Below are positions 1-11,678 of a stretch of DNA of 64,000 bases, piece by piece. Every line of letters starts with the position of its first letter. Positions within the stretch are counted from its first letter, which is position 1. Made by a program: the position numbers and the translations under genes. The stretch lies in contig JAINUG010000052.1 of NCBI GenBank assembly GCA_029706075.1, positions 1,693,998-1,757,997 on the forward strand, written 5' to 3'. Source of the stretch: Aldrovandia affinis. Its lineage: Eukaryota; Chordata; Actinopteri; Notacanthiformes; Halosauridae. The notes below the pieces were generated by a model that was given only the letters and a program-made list of their open reading frames with translations, did no database searches and was not told the origin of the DNA.

Positions 1-1462
1 GATCTTCGCAAAGAAAAGTGACGCGTTGATATTTCAGCTGGGTTCAAAACTGCAAAAAAATAAATTGGATCTGGCCATACAGACACTGGCCGCATGCTAG
101 CAGTAGCGGATAAGTGACACATACGAATGTGGCATTTGACAGAATTGAAAACATTTGCTTCCATTCCAGACTTTTTGCTGTTTAGACACTGAGCAGTTGA
201 TGTGCATTGGATATGTAAAAGGAAAAAAAGATTTGCGTCACATCACACGTGCAGCATAAACGCAGCCATAGTCTCCCTCTTGAGTAATCGAGTGACTTTT
301 CAGTACTGTATCTAGCATGGCTGTGCCACTGCAAAGACAGACTTTACCGTTGTGCACAGCCAGTCAGTGTTAATATAATTTGCTATGGAGATGTAGGAAT
401 GGTTCGCACTCACAAACGGGTTCCGTAGATTCAAAAATTAGTTAATAAACTGATAATTTCATTTCTCACAGGATATGAAAAGACAGACATGTTGGCTCTT
501 GGCCTTCATCATATGCAAGGCCTATAGCCTTCTGAGTCTGTCTTTTCCTCCCCTTGTGCGAAAAATACTTATCCCTTTATTAACTATTTTCAATCTAAGG
601 AACCCAGTTTGTGAGCACGAATCATTCCTACGTCTCTGTGCCACTGCAGGTAAAATGGCCGCTTTGTGTCGTTGAGGTGTCAACCCTTTCTTTCTATCAT
701 GGCAGGGCTCCTAAACAAACTACTTTATTTGTCTGTACCTGACTTTCGTAATACAATGTTGGAGTGTGTCCATGTTCACACCGATTAGATTTCTCCTGTA
801 GGAGGAGTTAAAAAGCAACAGGTTGCACACCTTGCCAGGTGATTGCGCAGGGAGGGAGAAAAGTCACATGGTGTCAGTGGAGAAGGTGTGCAAAACAACA
901 TTGTTTCATCATGGGAGTGCAGGTTTATTTTTTTATGTAAACCCAGAGAAAGGTTTGTTTGTACTTGTTGGTGTGAAAGCCCTATGACAAACGTTTCAAC
1001 AGTGTCAGTTTTTGTAATGGATTTGTTCTTGGGCAGGCTTGTTTACTGTCCCCAGTGCTATGTTTACTTGTCCTCCTTTTGTGATCTGGGATGGCATATC
1101 AGTTTACTTGTTCAGCAAGATGCATACTGTAAGAAATGGCATTCTGAAAAATGCAAGGCTAGTGAATCGGGAGCATTGTTCAGAATTGGCACACTTATTG
1201 CTTCTAGTCCGTGAATGGATGGTTTGCCGTAGGGGTCATGTGGTTGCAGTCAAGTATCACTACCTTAATTTGTGACTTGATGGTGTGGATTTTCATTTGG
1301 CTGCATCGCATGTCGTGGTGGCCATATTGTGTATGACAAATACATTGTTTGTTGGTATATTTAAGGTGTATTTGGTGTAGTTTCGGTTGATTTTAAGGTT
1401 GGGAGTTGTGCTCTGTCGAGAACACAGAAGCTGGAATTAGATTAAACTTTTAGATGATCACC

Positions 1463-1833
1463 CCTTTTTTTCTGTTTATGCTTTTATTCCCCATTTTTCT
1501 CCCTATTTTTAGTTGCCAATCATACCCTCTCTTTTTCATGTCAATTATCCCCACCCTCGTATAAGAGGTTGGGGCCATAGTCCTGAGACTGGTAGTCGAT
1601 GCTGTACCGCCTCCTCCGAGCCGGCACCCGGCGTGGTCACCTGAACACACAGGACCACTCGTATGCAGCGAGCTCATATCGGCTTCCCTCCAGCCTCCCT
1701 GGGGCGGACAGACAATTTGCGCCCCTTAGTGGCACTCCCTGCCAGAACCGAACTGGCGCGACCTAGGTGGAATAGAACCCCGGTTGCAGTAGGCAGCAGC
1801 GGATGTTTTACCGCTACACCACCCGGGAGGCCC
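1463..1833 (-). mobile_element. tRNA-derived SINE, family A, copy 1
   Basis: Read on the minus strand it starts with a tRNA-like head (GGGTGGTGTAGCGG, then a box-B-like GGGGTTCTATTCC), has a body rich in CCGCCCCAGGGAG-type sequence, and ends in the tail that reads AATTGGCAACTAAAAATAGG followed by an A-rich run. Three further copies of the same family lie at 26692, 29570 and 34386. The tail resembles that of family B, so the two families probably share a LINE partner (inference). Confidence 0.75.
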
Positions 1834-2044
1834 TGTTCCAACCAATCTTAATCAAGAATGTTGAAATTGTGTTTAGGCTCCATAGTTTTGTGCTGAAACC
1901 GATTTGAACACAATGCAGGTTTGACCCATTACCATTTGCTTTGTCTTTGAACTCTTCATGTTTTGACGAACGGTGTAGTTTAAATTACCGGGTGTGTCCA
2001 CACTTCAGAACCACCGAACTAGCGCATTTGATGTTGCCGTACAT

Positions 2045-2228
2045 CAGGGTTCCTCAAATCTGGCCCATGATTCCAAGTCCGGTCCTGGTTTTTCCTTTCT
2101 CTCAGTTCGTTAATTGAACAATTAGTGCAAGTCATTGGCCAGAGTGTCTTCACACCTGACTCCCAGGTAAAAGAAAGGTGGAAAAGCAGCAGTGCTCAGC
2201 CCACGAGGACCGCGATTTGAGGAACCTG
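2045..2228. mobile_element. hAT-like MITE with inverted ends
   Basis: The element begins CAGGGTTCCTCAAATC and ends GATTTGAGGAACCTG, an inverted pair, and its interior also pairs partly with itself (GGTCCTGG against the reverse complement near CGAGGACCG). A related copy sits at 60066-60222. No clean 8-bp target duplication is visible, so the hAT call rests on the CAGGG terminus. Confidence 0.6.
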
Positions 2229-2263
2229 TTATAATCACATTTGCGGTTATAGGTGTATAAAAC

Positions 2264-2826
2264 TGTTGTAATGTGTTCAATACGATTATTTTATTATTAA
2301 CATTAATGGTGATCCCTGACCCTTGTCTCACGTCACGGGTAGGTCACGGGGGATGGTTCTTCCTCAAGATTACTCACGGCGCCACAGTTGGTTTTGGAAC
2401 GTGAACGGTATGGTGTTACGGGCTAGCCTTCGCTCCCCACGTGCATCAATGAGCCTTGGGCGCCCATGACCCTGTCGCCGGTTCACCGGTTGTCCTTCTT
2501 TGAACCACTTTTGGTAGGTACTAACCACTGCATACCGGGAACACCCCACAAGACCTGCTGTTTTGGAGATGCTCTGACCCAGACGTCTAGTCATCACAAT
2601 TTGGCCCTTGTCAAAGTAGCTCAGATCCTTGCGCTTGCTCATTTTTCCTGCTTCCAACACATCAACTTCAAGAACTGACTGTTCACTTGCTGCCTAATAT
2701 ATCCCACCCCTTGATAGGTGCCATTGTAACGAGATGATCAATGTTATTTTACCTGTCAGTGGTTTTAATGTTGTGACTGATCGGTGTATATCAAATATGT
2801 GTGTCTTATTTGTTCAAGTTACCACA
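2264..2826 (+). repeat. 5' LTR of the gypsy element, split by a Tc1 fragment
   Basis: This is the same sequence as the 154-bp right LTR, but enlarged to 563 bp. A Tc1 scrap (2418-2790) and a short extra stretch near 2365-2395 interrupt it. The match resumes at TGTCTTATTTGTTCAAGTT. Confidence 0.75.
2418..2790 (-). mobile_element. Tc1-like transposon fragment (5' part)
   Basis: On the minus strand a terminal repeat ending ACAACATTAAAACCACTGAC leads into a transposase N-terminus with a helix-turn-helix (KGQIVMTRRLGQSISKTAGL) and the GRPR hook motif. Homology stops after RLAR, where the host LTR resumes. The catalytic domain is gone. Confidence 0.8.
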
Positions 2827-3043
2827 TTTCTGGCGACAAGGATGGGATCCGGAGATGGAAGATGAAAGTTTTGGTGAACATATAAGTGTTTGTTAGCTAG
2901 CTGGTTGTGAGTTAGCAAGCTGGTCGAGTTACATACAGAGAGCGAGCGAGGACAGCTCAAGTGACGAGTGGGGAGATTCAAACTCCAGCACAGCGGAGGT
3001 TCTACCGGAGGACATTGCCGACAGAGAGGACAGCGGCAGCACC

Positions 3044-3994
3044 ATGGCTACATTTGGGACTATCAGTGAGTTTATGGAGGAGCACGGGGACTGGACGGAA
3101 TATGTGGAAAGGTTGGAACACTTTTTCTTGGCAAATGGAATTACAGATGAAGCTAAACAGCACCTAAATGTGTGGAGCTGAGACGTACAAGTTAATGAGG
3201 AATTTAGTGACACCACGAAAGCTGGAAGACTTAATTTGCTGAGCTAGTCAAGCTCGTTCAGGATCACCACAATCCCAGGCCATCGGTGATTGTACAGAGG
3301 TTTAAATTCAATGCTCTGTTCAGGAAACCAGGTCAGACCATAGCCCAGTTTGTAGCAGAGTTGCGTCAGTTTTCAGGACATTGTGAGTATGGGCTGTGGT
3401 TGGACGATATGCTCCATGACAGATTTGTAGTTAGCATTAATGACGACAAGGCACAGCGTTGTTTACTGAGGGAAGCCACACTACCTGGAATTGGCTAAAG
3501 GAATGGAAATAGCTGATAACATTGCAAAAGGCATTCAGAGAGCATGCACAGGTGCACAGGCGGGGGAAGTGCACCAGGTTAGAAGGGAGGCAGATGGGTC
3601 AAAGGCAGTGGAATGTTTCAGGTGTGGAGGACAACATTATGCAAACACCTGCAAGTTTGAGGAGGCAGTGTGTCACAATTGCAATTTAAAGGGGCTTTTA
3701 GCTAAAAAGTACAGGGGTGCTAAGGGCATAACAAAGACTGGGCATGGCAATGCTAACTTTAGGAAGCCACAGCCAGCTGCACACTACCTGGAAGACACAG
3801 AGCAGGAGGAGGGATGCTCCTATACCATGCCACGTGCAGAGCCTATCTATGCCACAGTGGAAGTTAACGGTAAAGAGATGAGGATGGAGGTTGACACAGG
3901 GGCCTCTGCATCTATTATCAGTGAGGAAACCTACAGGCAGACATGGGGAGCTACCAAAGCGCCAATCATCACTCCGGAAAGTATTAATCTATGA
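3044..3994 (+). pseudogene. Gypsy gag and protease remnants
   Basis: The likely start is ATG 3044. Capsid sequence follows (a WTEYVERLEHFF stretch, then RKPGQTIAQFVAELRQ near 3320-3365). Two zinc knuckles come next: CFRCGGQHYANTC is nearly complete, while the second (CHNCNLKG, near 3680) has lost its later ligands. The protease active site VDTGAS lies at about 3889-3906. A stop near 3180 and shifts between 3180 and 3500 break the frame. Confidence 0.85.
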
Positions 3995-6303
3995 ATGTAC
4001 ACAGGGGAGACCATACCATTGCTCGAGGCTCTAGAAGTGTGCATTCTTTGTAACAGCCAGGAAACAAGAGCACGGCTTCTGGTGGTAAAAGGGAAGGGGT
4101 CTAGCCTACTAGAATGGGACTGGCTCCGGAAAATACAGTTGAACTGGGGTGAGATTAAACACACTCGGGTGACAGAGGATGTCATTCAAAAGTACTCTGA
4201 GGTTTTAAAAGATGAACTGCGTACACTGCAGGGAACTACAGTTAAGCTCCATGTAGATCCTCAGCCTACCCCTCCCTGTTTCAAGCCCAGAGGAGTGGTC
4301 TATGCTATGAAAGGCAAAGTGGAGGACGAGTTGGACCGGCTGCAGAGGCGTCATGTATCCTGTCCAGTTCTCAGCATGGGCTGCCCCCATTGTTTCAGTT
4401 CTTAAGAGTGACCACTCGGTACGTATTTGCGGAGACTACAAACTCAGTCTACCAGGTCTCCAAGCTGGACGAGTAGCCGTTGGCGAGGGTGGAGGACCTG
4501 TTTGCAACCCTTGCTGACGGTAAGGGATTTTCAGAACTGGACATGAACTATGCCTACCAACAGCTGGTGTTGGTTGAGGACTCAACACAGTATACCACAA
4601 TCAACACTCGCAAGGGTTTATTTAGGTACAACCGTCTGGTGTTTGGGGTGTCCTCCAGCCTGGTCATTTTCCAAAGGACAATGGACAGTCTGTTGGGGGG
4701 TATTCCCCATGTAGCAGTTTACCTGGATGATATCCTGGTCACAGGGGAGACCGAGGAGGAGCACCGCTGCAACATTTTACATTGACATTTTAAGCATTTA
4801 GCAGACGCTCTTATCCAGAGTGACTTACAAGCTGTGCATTAATACATGGTAAGAACAATCATAGTTCACGCAAGAGATCAGTGCAGTAATACAGTGATTG
4901 ACATCATTGTAGGCAGCTGCATACCAACCTCGGTCAGGTGCTAAAGAGACTTTCAGAGGCAGGGCTGCACTTGAAGCATAGCAAGTGCATCTTCCAAGCG
5001 CCAAGTGTGACATACCTGGGCCACGCCATCACAGCCTAGGGTCTGCGTCCCTATATTAGGCAGCAAGACAAAGTCAGAGCCATCAAGGAAGCTCCAAGCT
5101 CCAAGTATGGGTCTGAAAAGCCCATTGGGTTTGCATCACGGCCGTTGACAAAAGCTGAGAAGGGATACTCACAGCTAGACAAGGAAGGTCTGGCTATGGT
5201 GTTCGCAGTTAAGCGTTTTCATCAGTACCTCTACAGTCGTGCATTCACGATATGTACTGACCACAAACCACTGGTGATCCTTTTCAGTGAGCTTAAGTGC
5301 ATTCCTCCCATGTTGTCAGCAAGAGTACAGCGCTGGGCCCTCACATTGTCAGCCTACCAGTACAGTATCGTCTACAGAGCAGGGAAGGACAACGCAAACG
5401 CGGACGCACTGAATCACCTCCCTTTGCCTGACACACCTGCCCAGACAGTGGTGCCTCCAGAGACAATTATCTTACTTGAGAGACTGTCAGATTCTCCTGT
5501 GAATGCTAAACAGATCAAACAGTGGACAAAGAGGGACCCAGTCCTGTCTCCTGTCTGGTGAAAAGATCCCTCATGCAGGGTTGGCCTCCTCTTGTCGAGG
5601 ATGAGGGACTGAGACCCACCCAGGGGCCTCCCGTATGAAAAGCTTAGCCAAGGCTTATGCATGGTGGCCTAACATGGACCAGGATATGGAAAACAAGGTG
5701 AAATCCTGTTCACAGTGTCAGACAAGCCAAAAGATGGCTCCACCCGCCCCACTCCATCCATGGGAGTGGTCTGACCACCCGTGGTCCAGGCTACATGTGG
5801 ACTTTGCTGGGCCATTTATGAGGCAAATGTTTTTAGTTATTGTAGACGCACATTCTAAGTGACTAGATGTACACCTAATGTGCAACATCACAGCCCCAGC
5901 AACTATTGAAAAGCTACATCAGGTATTTGGAACTTTTGGACTTCCTGACACATTGGTGAGTGACATTGGTGCAACATTTACCAGTGAGTTGTTTAGGGAG
6001 TTAATGGAGAAGAATGGTATTTGCCACATCTGCACGGCACCGTTCCATCCTGCCGCGAATGGACTGGCTGAGAAACCCCTGCAGACATTTAAGGAAGGAC
6101 TGAAGCGTATAACAGGAGGAGAAATTATGGCAACAAAGCTCTCACGTTTTCTGTTTCAGTACCGCATCACACCACAAACAACGACAGGGCTCATACCTGC
6201 CGAAATGCTGATGGGCAGGAAGCCGAAGTCACACCTAGATTTAATGCATCCAGATGTTAAAGCAATGGTGGAGAGGAAACCAGAGAAACAAAAGGAGGGA
6301 TGA
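3995..6303 (+). pseudogene. Gypsy pol remnants (RT, RNase H, integrase)
   Basis: The reverse transcriptase shows SELDMNYAYQQL and the catalytic YLDDILV (about 4717-4738). The reading breaks at 4771, where a SINE is inserted, and resumes at 4924 (NLGQVLKRLSEAGLHLK). At about 5100 the RT thumb jumps straight to RNase H (GFASRPLTKAEKGYSQLDKE), so roughly 100 residues are deleted. The integrase keeps the zinc-binding CSQCQ, VDFAGPF, LVIVDAHSK and a core with SDIGATFTS and NGLAEK. A stop near 5860 separates zinc and core parts. Confidence 0.88.
4771..4923 (-). mobile_element. SINE fragment (V-SINE-type tail) inserted in gypsy pol
   Basis: It contains GCAGACGCTCTTATCCAGA, the reverse complement of the widespread fish SINE tail, followed by GATCAGTGCAGTAATACA as in the copies at 19666 and 30464. 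The gypsy coding sequence continues on both sides, so this is a later insertion. Confidence 0.7.
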
Positions 6304-6907
6304 GCATGCCAGAGAGAGACATCTCAATGAAAAGGACTCTGTGTAATGAGAAACTTTGGCAGTGGTCAACACTGGCTTCCAGGTGTCATTCTAAAGCAGA
6401 GTGGTCCTGTCTCATTCGTGGTGACACTGTCAGATGGCAGAGTGTTCCGCAGGCACCAGGACACTTGGGGGGAACATGCACTAGTGACACAGCAGCGCCC
6501 AATACAGGCGGAACAGGGGCCTCCAGTGGCCATCGCTACTACAGGAGAGGGTGATGGACACGAAAGCACACAAACCCACTCCTGTACGTGATGGACATGA
6601 AAGCACACAATCCACTCCTGTACCGACAAACTCATCCCCATTGGGAAACACACCTCACCTGTGTTTTCTGAGAAACCAGGGATTCTGCATCGGTCTCAGC
6701 ATAGTCACAAATCACCTGGCAGACTTTTTAGAACAGAGCCTGAAGTCATGGTGCTCGTGTAATGCATAGGGGGCTTACCTAGTTCAGACGGTTAAATGGG
6801 AAAAATAAATGTGTCATGTTTTGTTTATGTTTACAGGCCTAAAGTAACGTTGAGGGTGTTACAAGAATACTGTTAAAGGTTTTTCTGTCCTACAGGGGTG
6901 ATTGAAA

Positions 6908-7061
6908 TGTTGTAATGTGTTCAATATGATTATTTTATTATTAACATTAATGGTGACCCCTGACTCTTACGTCACGTCACGGGTAGGTCACGGGGTGGTT
7001 CTTGAACGTGAACGTTATGGTGTTACTCTTTCTTTTTGTCTTATTTGTTCAAGTTGCCACA
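6908..7061 (+). repeat. 3' LTR of the gypsy element
   Basis: 154 bp, starting TGTTGTAATG and ending GTTGCCACA. It carries a tandem CACGTCACGGGTAGGTCACG motif also present in the left LTR. Confidence 0.75.
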
Positions 7062-7260
7062 AATACGTTCACCGGGGGTGAGGATGCATCCCTGAAGCGA
7101 GGCAGTGGTTTTCTCATCAGCAAACAGTCCTGCAGATGTAGAGCCCGTGTCGCTACCCCGTCGTTCGGTGTTAAGCGTACATATCACCAGAGGTCATGCG
7201 TTATCCGGTTATCGGCTTCTAGGTCTGTACCGATGTCGATCTTAAATAAATTATGTTTCA

Positions 7261-7446
7261 GATTTTTTTGCAGTGTTCTCCCAATTTGGAAGCAAATTAT
7301 ACACTCTTTCAATTCACCCTCCCCCCACGAGCCCACCGCTCATCCTTGGAGGCAAGCCAGTTTTTCCCAATACAGGGATGCTTTTCCTGCTTCTCGGCGA
7401 GCCTGTGCCGGCTCACCCTCCCCCCTCTGTCTGGGGCGGACAGCCA
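7261..7446 (-). mobile_element. SINE family B, copy 1 (truncated, no head)
   Basis: Minus-strand SINE tail and body only: TTCTCCCAATTTGGAAGC, CTTTCAATTCACCCTCCCCC and GGCGAGCCTGTGCCGGCTCA match the full copy at 14737 in reverse. The tRNA-like head is missing. Confidence 0.75.
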
Positions 7447-7511
7447 AAAAATTTTTGACCTGATCGTCGTCAGCCAACGGCACGGCGGCAGGTGGAGAAG
7501 TACAGAGCTGC

Positions 7512-9145
7512 TTCGTATAATAACAATGCATTGTATTTAATTGGCACCTTTCTGGACACCCAAGGTCACCTTAGATAAAAGTAAATAAAAGCAAAGGAAT
7601 TACAATCAAGGTACGAACTGAATGCTCGCGCACCCATTGTGCTGAGTCGGGTTGGTGGGAAGGAGAGGAGGTCAGCTGAGGATGAGCGCAGAGTGTGGGT
7701 TGGGGTGTATTCCTGTAGGAGATCGGAGAGGTAGGGGGTGCAAGGCTGTTTAGGGCTTTATATGTGAGCAGAAGAATCTTGAAATCAATGCGGTATTGGA
7801 CCCATAACCAGTGTAGCTGAATGAGAGTGGGTGTGATGTGGTCATTGGATTTGGTGCATGTGAGGATTCGTGCAGCTGGATAATTTGCAGTTTATTGATG
7901 AGTTTTGAGGGTAGTCCTGAGAGTATGCTGTTACAGTAGTCCAAACGGAAGGTGACGCCAAGGCTTTTGGCTACTGTTGACGGGGACAATGTAGCCATCA
8001 ATGGGTGTGGAGAAATTGGGTGCTTTGGGGGTGGATTTTGAACCAATGAGCATGGCTTCCGTTTTATTGCCGTTTAGTTTATCCAGGTCTTGACATCATG
8101 GAGGCAGCTGATGACGGAGGTCAGGGGCAGAGGGGTGGGTGGGTGGGGTTGGATGAGATGTATAGCTGAGTATCGTCAGTGTAACGGTGGAAGCTGATGT
8201 GTTGTCGACGCATGATTCGGCCAAGGGGGAGGAGATCGATGATGAAAGAAGTGAACCAAGCACACTGTGTAACTGCAGCCAACCTGGACTGGTGATGTTT
8301 AAGTTGGACATAACATCTCCCAGTGAGGTAGGATTTCAGCCAGGCTAGCTCAGACCCAGTGACCCCCAGGTAGGTCAGGCAGTCGAGGAGCAGCGGGTGG
8401 GAAACCGTATCGAAGGCGGCACTGAGGTCGAGGAGGATGACGATGGTTATTCTTGATGAATATTGTCAATTTTGGTCTGGAAAAAACTCAGAAAGTTTTT
8501 GCACAGGTGTTTAACGGTGGAAAAAAGGGTCTTTGAGTTGAATCTCTCACTATTGATGATGTTTGAGTAGTGGGAGCTTCTGGCCGCTGAGAGGGCATTT
8601 TTATAGAGAATTTGGGAGTGGACCGTTAAGCCAGTTGGCTCATCGCTAACCCAGAGAGGTTTTTAATAGGTGAAGTTCAGGGGTGTACCAGGGGGCAGAC
8701 TGGGAGAATTAAACAGTGCATGACTTGAGAGGTGCTAGGGCTTCCAGGGAGGTGGAGAGACAGGGGTTGTAGTGTGTGACCAGGTTGTCAGTAGATGCGT
8801 GAGTGTTGGGGGAGGGGCATGTATTGATCAGGTTGATGAGGTCAGCGTTATTTATGTTTTTTATGTTTTGGAATGTAATGGTGCGTTGGCTTTTTCCTTG
8901 AAAGATTGAGCAGGAACCTCAAACAAGACAGCTTTGTGATCGGAGATGGGGAGTAGTAAGTCAGTGAGATTGAGGCGAGTCAGGCCAGTGGAGCAAACTA
9001 AGTCCGAGTGTGTGTCCTTTGTTATGGGTGGGGAAGGTGACATGTTGATTAATATCCAGGCAGTCCAGATGTGAGAGGAAGTCGTTAGCAAGAGTGCATT
9101 GGGGGGAATCTATATGAATGCTAAAATCACCCAGAATGGACACAG
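7512..9145 (-). mobile_element. L2-clade LINE, 5'-truncated and decayed
   Basis: Minus-strand reading gives endonuclease sequence (LGDFSIHID near 9130, GHTLGLSLLHW near 9010), RT sequence (LDLSAAFDTVSH near 8410, then YTDDTQLYIS near 8160-8195 at the YADD position) and a C-terminal LDYCNSILSGLPSKLINKL near 7870-7940. The 3' end near 7515 has the fish L2 pattern of a short AT-rich repeat (AATGCATTGTTATTA). Many frameshifts and stops are present. Confidence 0.85.
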
Positions 9146-9349
9146 TCGGAAGGAAGTGGGAGGCGGTTTTGTAACGTCGTTCTGTTTCCGTCTGGCACTA
9201 CAACGCTTTCGGTGCTCTTGGTGGTAGCCTGAAACGAAGGGCTGGGCCTATAATAAATTATTGTAACATTCTTGTAACAAATTCTTCTGCGCATGGCCCA
9301 AAGGTTCTCTCCGTGTCCCCTTTCATTAACAAGTGTTGCATATCCCCGC

Positions 9350-9672
9350 CGGCAGTGCAAGCTTCCTACTGTAGTCGCGGTTCGAAACCCGACTGCGTCA
9401 GTCCGACTCTGGCCAGGAGGCCCGATCGGGCAGCTTTTGGTTGTCAGTTCCAGGGGGAGACAGGAGGGGAAGTCGGCACGAGCTCACCGAGGAGCACTAG
9501 GGCATTCCTAAAGAGTCAAGTTCCGTCTCGGAGGAGGTGGATTATTACCGGCCTCGGGGATATTAGCTTGACCCGGAGGACGGGCGGCGGGCTCGTGAGG
9601 GGAGAGCGAATCAAAACAAATAGAGGGTTGATTTGGCTACTAAATTGGGATAAAAACTGGGAAAAATTAGAA
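9350..9672 (+). mobile_element. SINE family B, copy 2
   Basis: A partial tRNA-like head with box B (GCGGTTCGAAACCC) is followed by the family body (CCGTCTCGGAGGAGGTGGAT) and the tail AATTGGGATAAAAACTGGG. The 5' end of the head is degraded. Confidence 0.75.
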
Positions 9673-11551
9673 ATACATTTTAAAAAGTGTTGCATATGTT
9701 TTTCTCCAACTTTTGGAGACCGTGGCTTTTTGCTTTACCACAGAAATAGCATGTTTTGACATGTTGCACATAATTGTAAGAAATGATGGAACTCTTTGCA
9801 AAGTTCCGTCGTTTCTCAGAAATGGCTGTTTTGACAGGAGCGTCCATGCAGTTGAGTGTTTTGATTTGAAATGCAGCTAGAGTTGCTCTAATCTGTGAGA
9901 AAATAAAACCCAAGGATAATGTTTGGTTGGATGTAGCCTTGCGTTTGTAAATCTGCCATGAAGGAACATTTTCTGGGTGCTTTCTACTCCCAACTTAGCA
10001 CAGTTCCATTAATGTAATTAACATTTACAGAGGCTTATTTATTGACGACTTCTTTATCGAAGCCTTTCTGGCACCAAAAAGCTGCATGTCAAGTGGTAAT
10101 TGTAAGGAAAATTGCTTCTAGTTCTCCAGACAATAAGCCTAAGTACTCTTTAATTGTGGTAGCCGTGACCACAGTAACTATAGCTATATGTGGTGTGAAC
10201 TGTATCGCTTGTCGACTGTTGTGTGACAAGCCCCCGTTCTTTGTCACACCCAAAGCAAACTGACTTGTTATGTGACAGTGTATGCGAAAATAAGCTGTTT
10301 TGTAATCATTTACTAACCTTTCATGCCGAGCATTTAAATGCTCCTATTGTGCATGCCACTATGCCCTGATGGTAACTGGGGCGACTGTATTTGGATGTCA
10401 AGTTTTTGAGTGCAAAAAAATATACATACAACCGTCAAAACAAGTTTAATTAAAACGCTGCCTGCTTTGTCAGTTGTTGACAGTGACATGTGGCTGCGCC
10501 TTCCACAGTTGTGATGTGATAAAAGATAGTCACAGTGATATTTACCCTTTAATGAAAAGATTTTGGAAGCTTATGGTTTTTAAGGACTGTTTTAAAATAT
10601 AGGCTTTGTCCCTACCTTTTAAAACCACCAAATGTATGCAAGTGTGGTGGTGGGGGGGGGGTGTATCTTGCATGACATTGAGTTTGTTGAATGCTGGAAG
10701 GAGCAAAGCTTAGAAAAGTAATGGAAGCTCAAGCACTAATTTCATGGGAAAATATAACCATAATGTTTTATGGGGGAGTAAAAACTGTGCAGCAGTTATA
10801 CCCCAGTGTACTCTTCATAGTGGCAATCAAACCCTTTTCAGATATTCAGATGTTTACAGGATCCAGGTGAATTGGTCAAATATTTCAAATTTTACACACT
10901 CACTTACCTTGTGTTCTGTGGATGTGGTTACTCAGAAAGCCCTGTAAACTTTGAGTGTAAACTCTGAAAGTGTGGAACTTAAGATGTGTGATGTCCCTAA
11001 TAAACGAGGTGAAAAAAACAAATATACTTGGGGTTGGGACAATATGACATTTTCATGTTATGATAATCGTGCAACCCAATATCATTTTCGGTATATCTTG
11101 AAGCAACCGTTGAATGAAAACTAAAGCTAGGAGCATTGCACTGCACATTAACATATGGTTACAAGAAAATGTGTTCAAGAGAAGATAAATATCAGCCCTT
11201 CATAGCAGCGAGCCGTATAGCAATAGCATGTCGGTGATAAATTGAGGTATTTAGGACATTGCATAGGAATACAGAATGAAACACTGGCACATTCAAAGGT
11301 TTATGTTCAGTTTTATTACCTGCACATAGAACACATTCATGACATGCCGTGCACAAGATTAAAAAACTAATATGGCAACTAGATCTCCATGTCTGCATGT
11401 CTCAATGCACGTTGCTCTCTTCCGCCTTCCTGTCCCCAACACTTTAAACATCCCTGTGTACTGCATTGAACTTGGCTAATAATAACCACCGCCTGGGTGA
11501 ACCGCCACCTTCCACCACCAGACTTCATCGAAAAGGAAGTTGATGTTAAAT
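9673..11551. other. Intronic stretch without recognisable features
   Basis: AT-rich DNA with short chance ORFs. No protein homology, RNA gene or named repeat is recognisable. A short G-run lies near 10650. Confidence 0.5.
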
Positions 11552-11678
11552 CAGGGCGGGATCTCCGCATAGGTCGACGAGGCCTGGGCCTAAGGCCCAA
11601 ACGTTGCATGGGGCCCGGAATTTGGGCGAAAATATTAATATTTATGTAATTTTTAAATATATATATATATATATACAT

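Larger units (their letters stand above)
2264..7061 (+). mobile_element. Ty3/gypsy LTR retrotransposon, decayed and nested
   Basis: Two direct repeats starting TGTTGTAATGTGTTCAATA (2264 and 6908) and ending TTGTTCAAGTTNCCACA (2826 and 7061) are the LTRs. After the left one comes TGGCGACAAGGATGGGAT, typical of a gypsy primer-binding region. Between them lie, in order, capsid, two CCHC-type knuckles, protease, reverse transcriptase, RNase H and integrase, the gypsy gene order. Stops, frameshifts and a deletion near 5100 make it inactive. Flanks AAAAC and AATAC may be a 5-bp target duplication with one mismatch. A Tc1 scrap sits inside the left LTR and a SINE inside pol. Confidence 0.9.

Noticed and set aside
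475-675. Short frames in 1-1440 (475, 843, 1039) as small genes or the missing exon 1
   Set aside because: No similarity to the TBC1D4 N-terminus or any protein I know, no splice context, and lengths expected by chance.
2264-7061. An intact endogenous retrovirus
   Set aside because: Gene order is that of Ty3/gypsy, no envelope gene is visible before the right LTR, and stops, shifts and deletions interrupt gag and pol.
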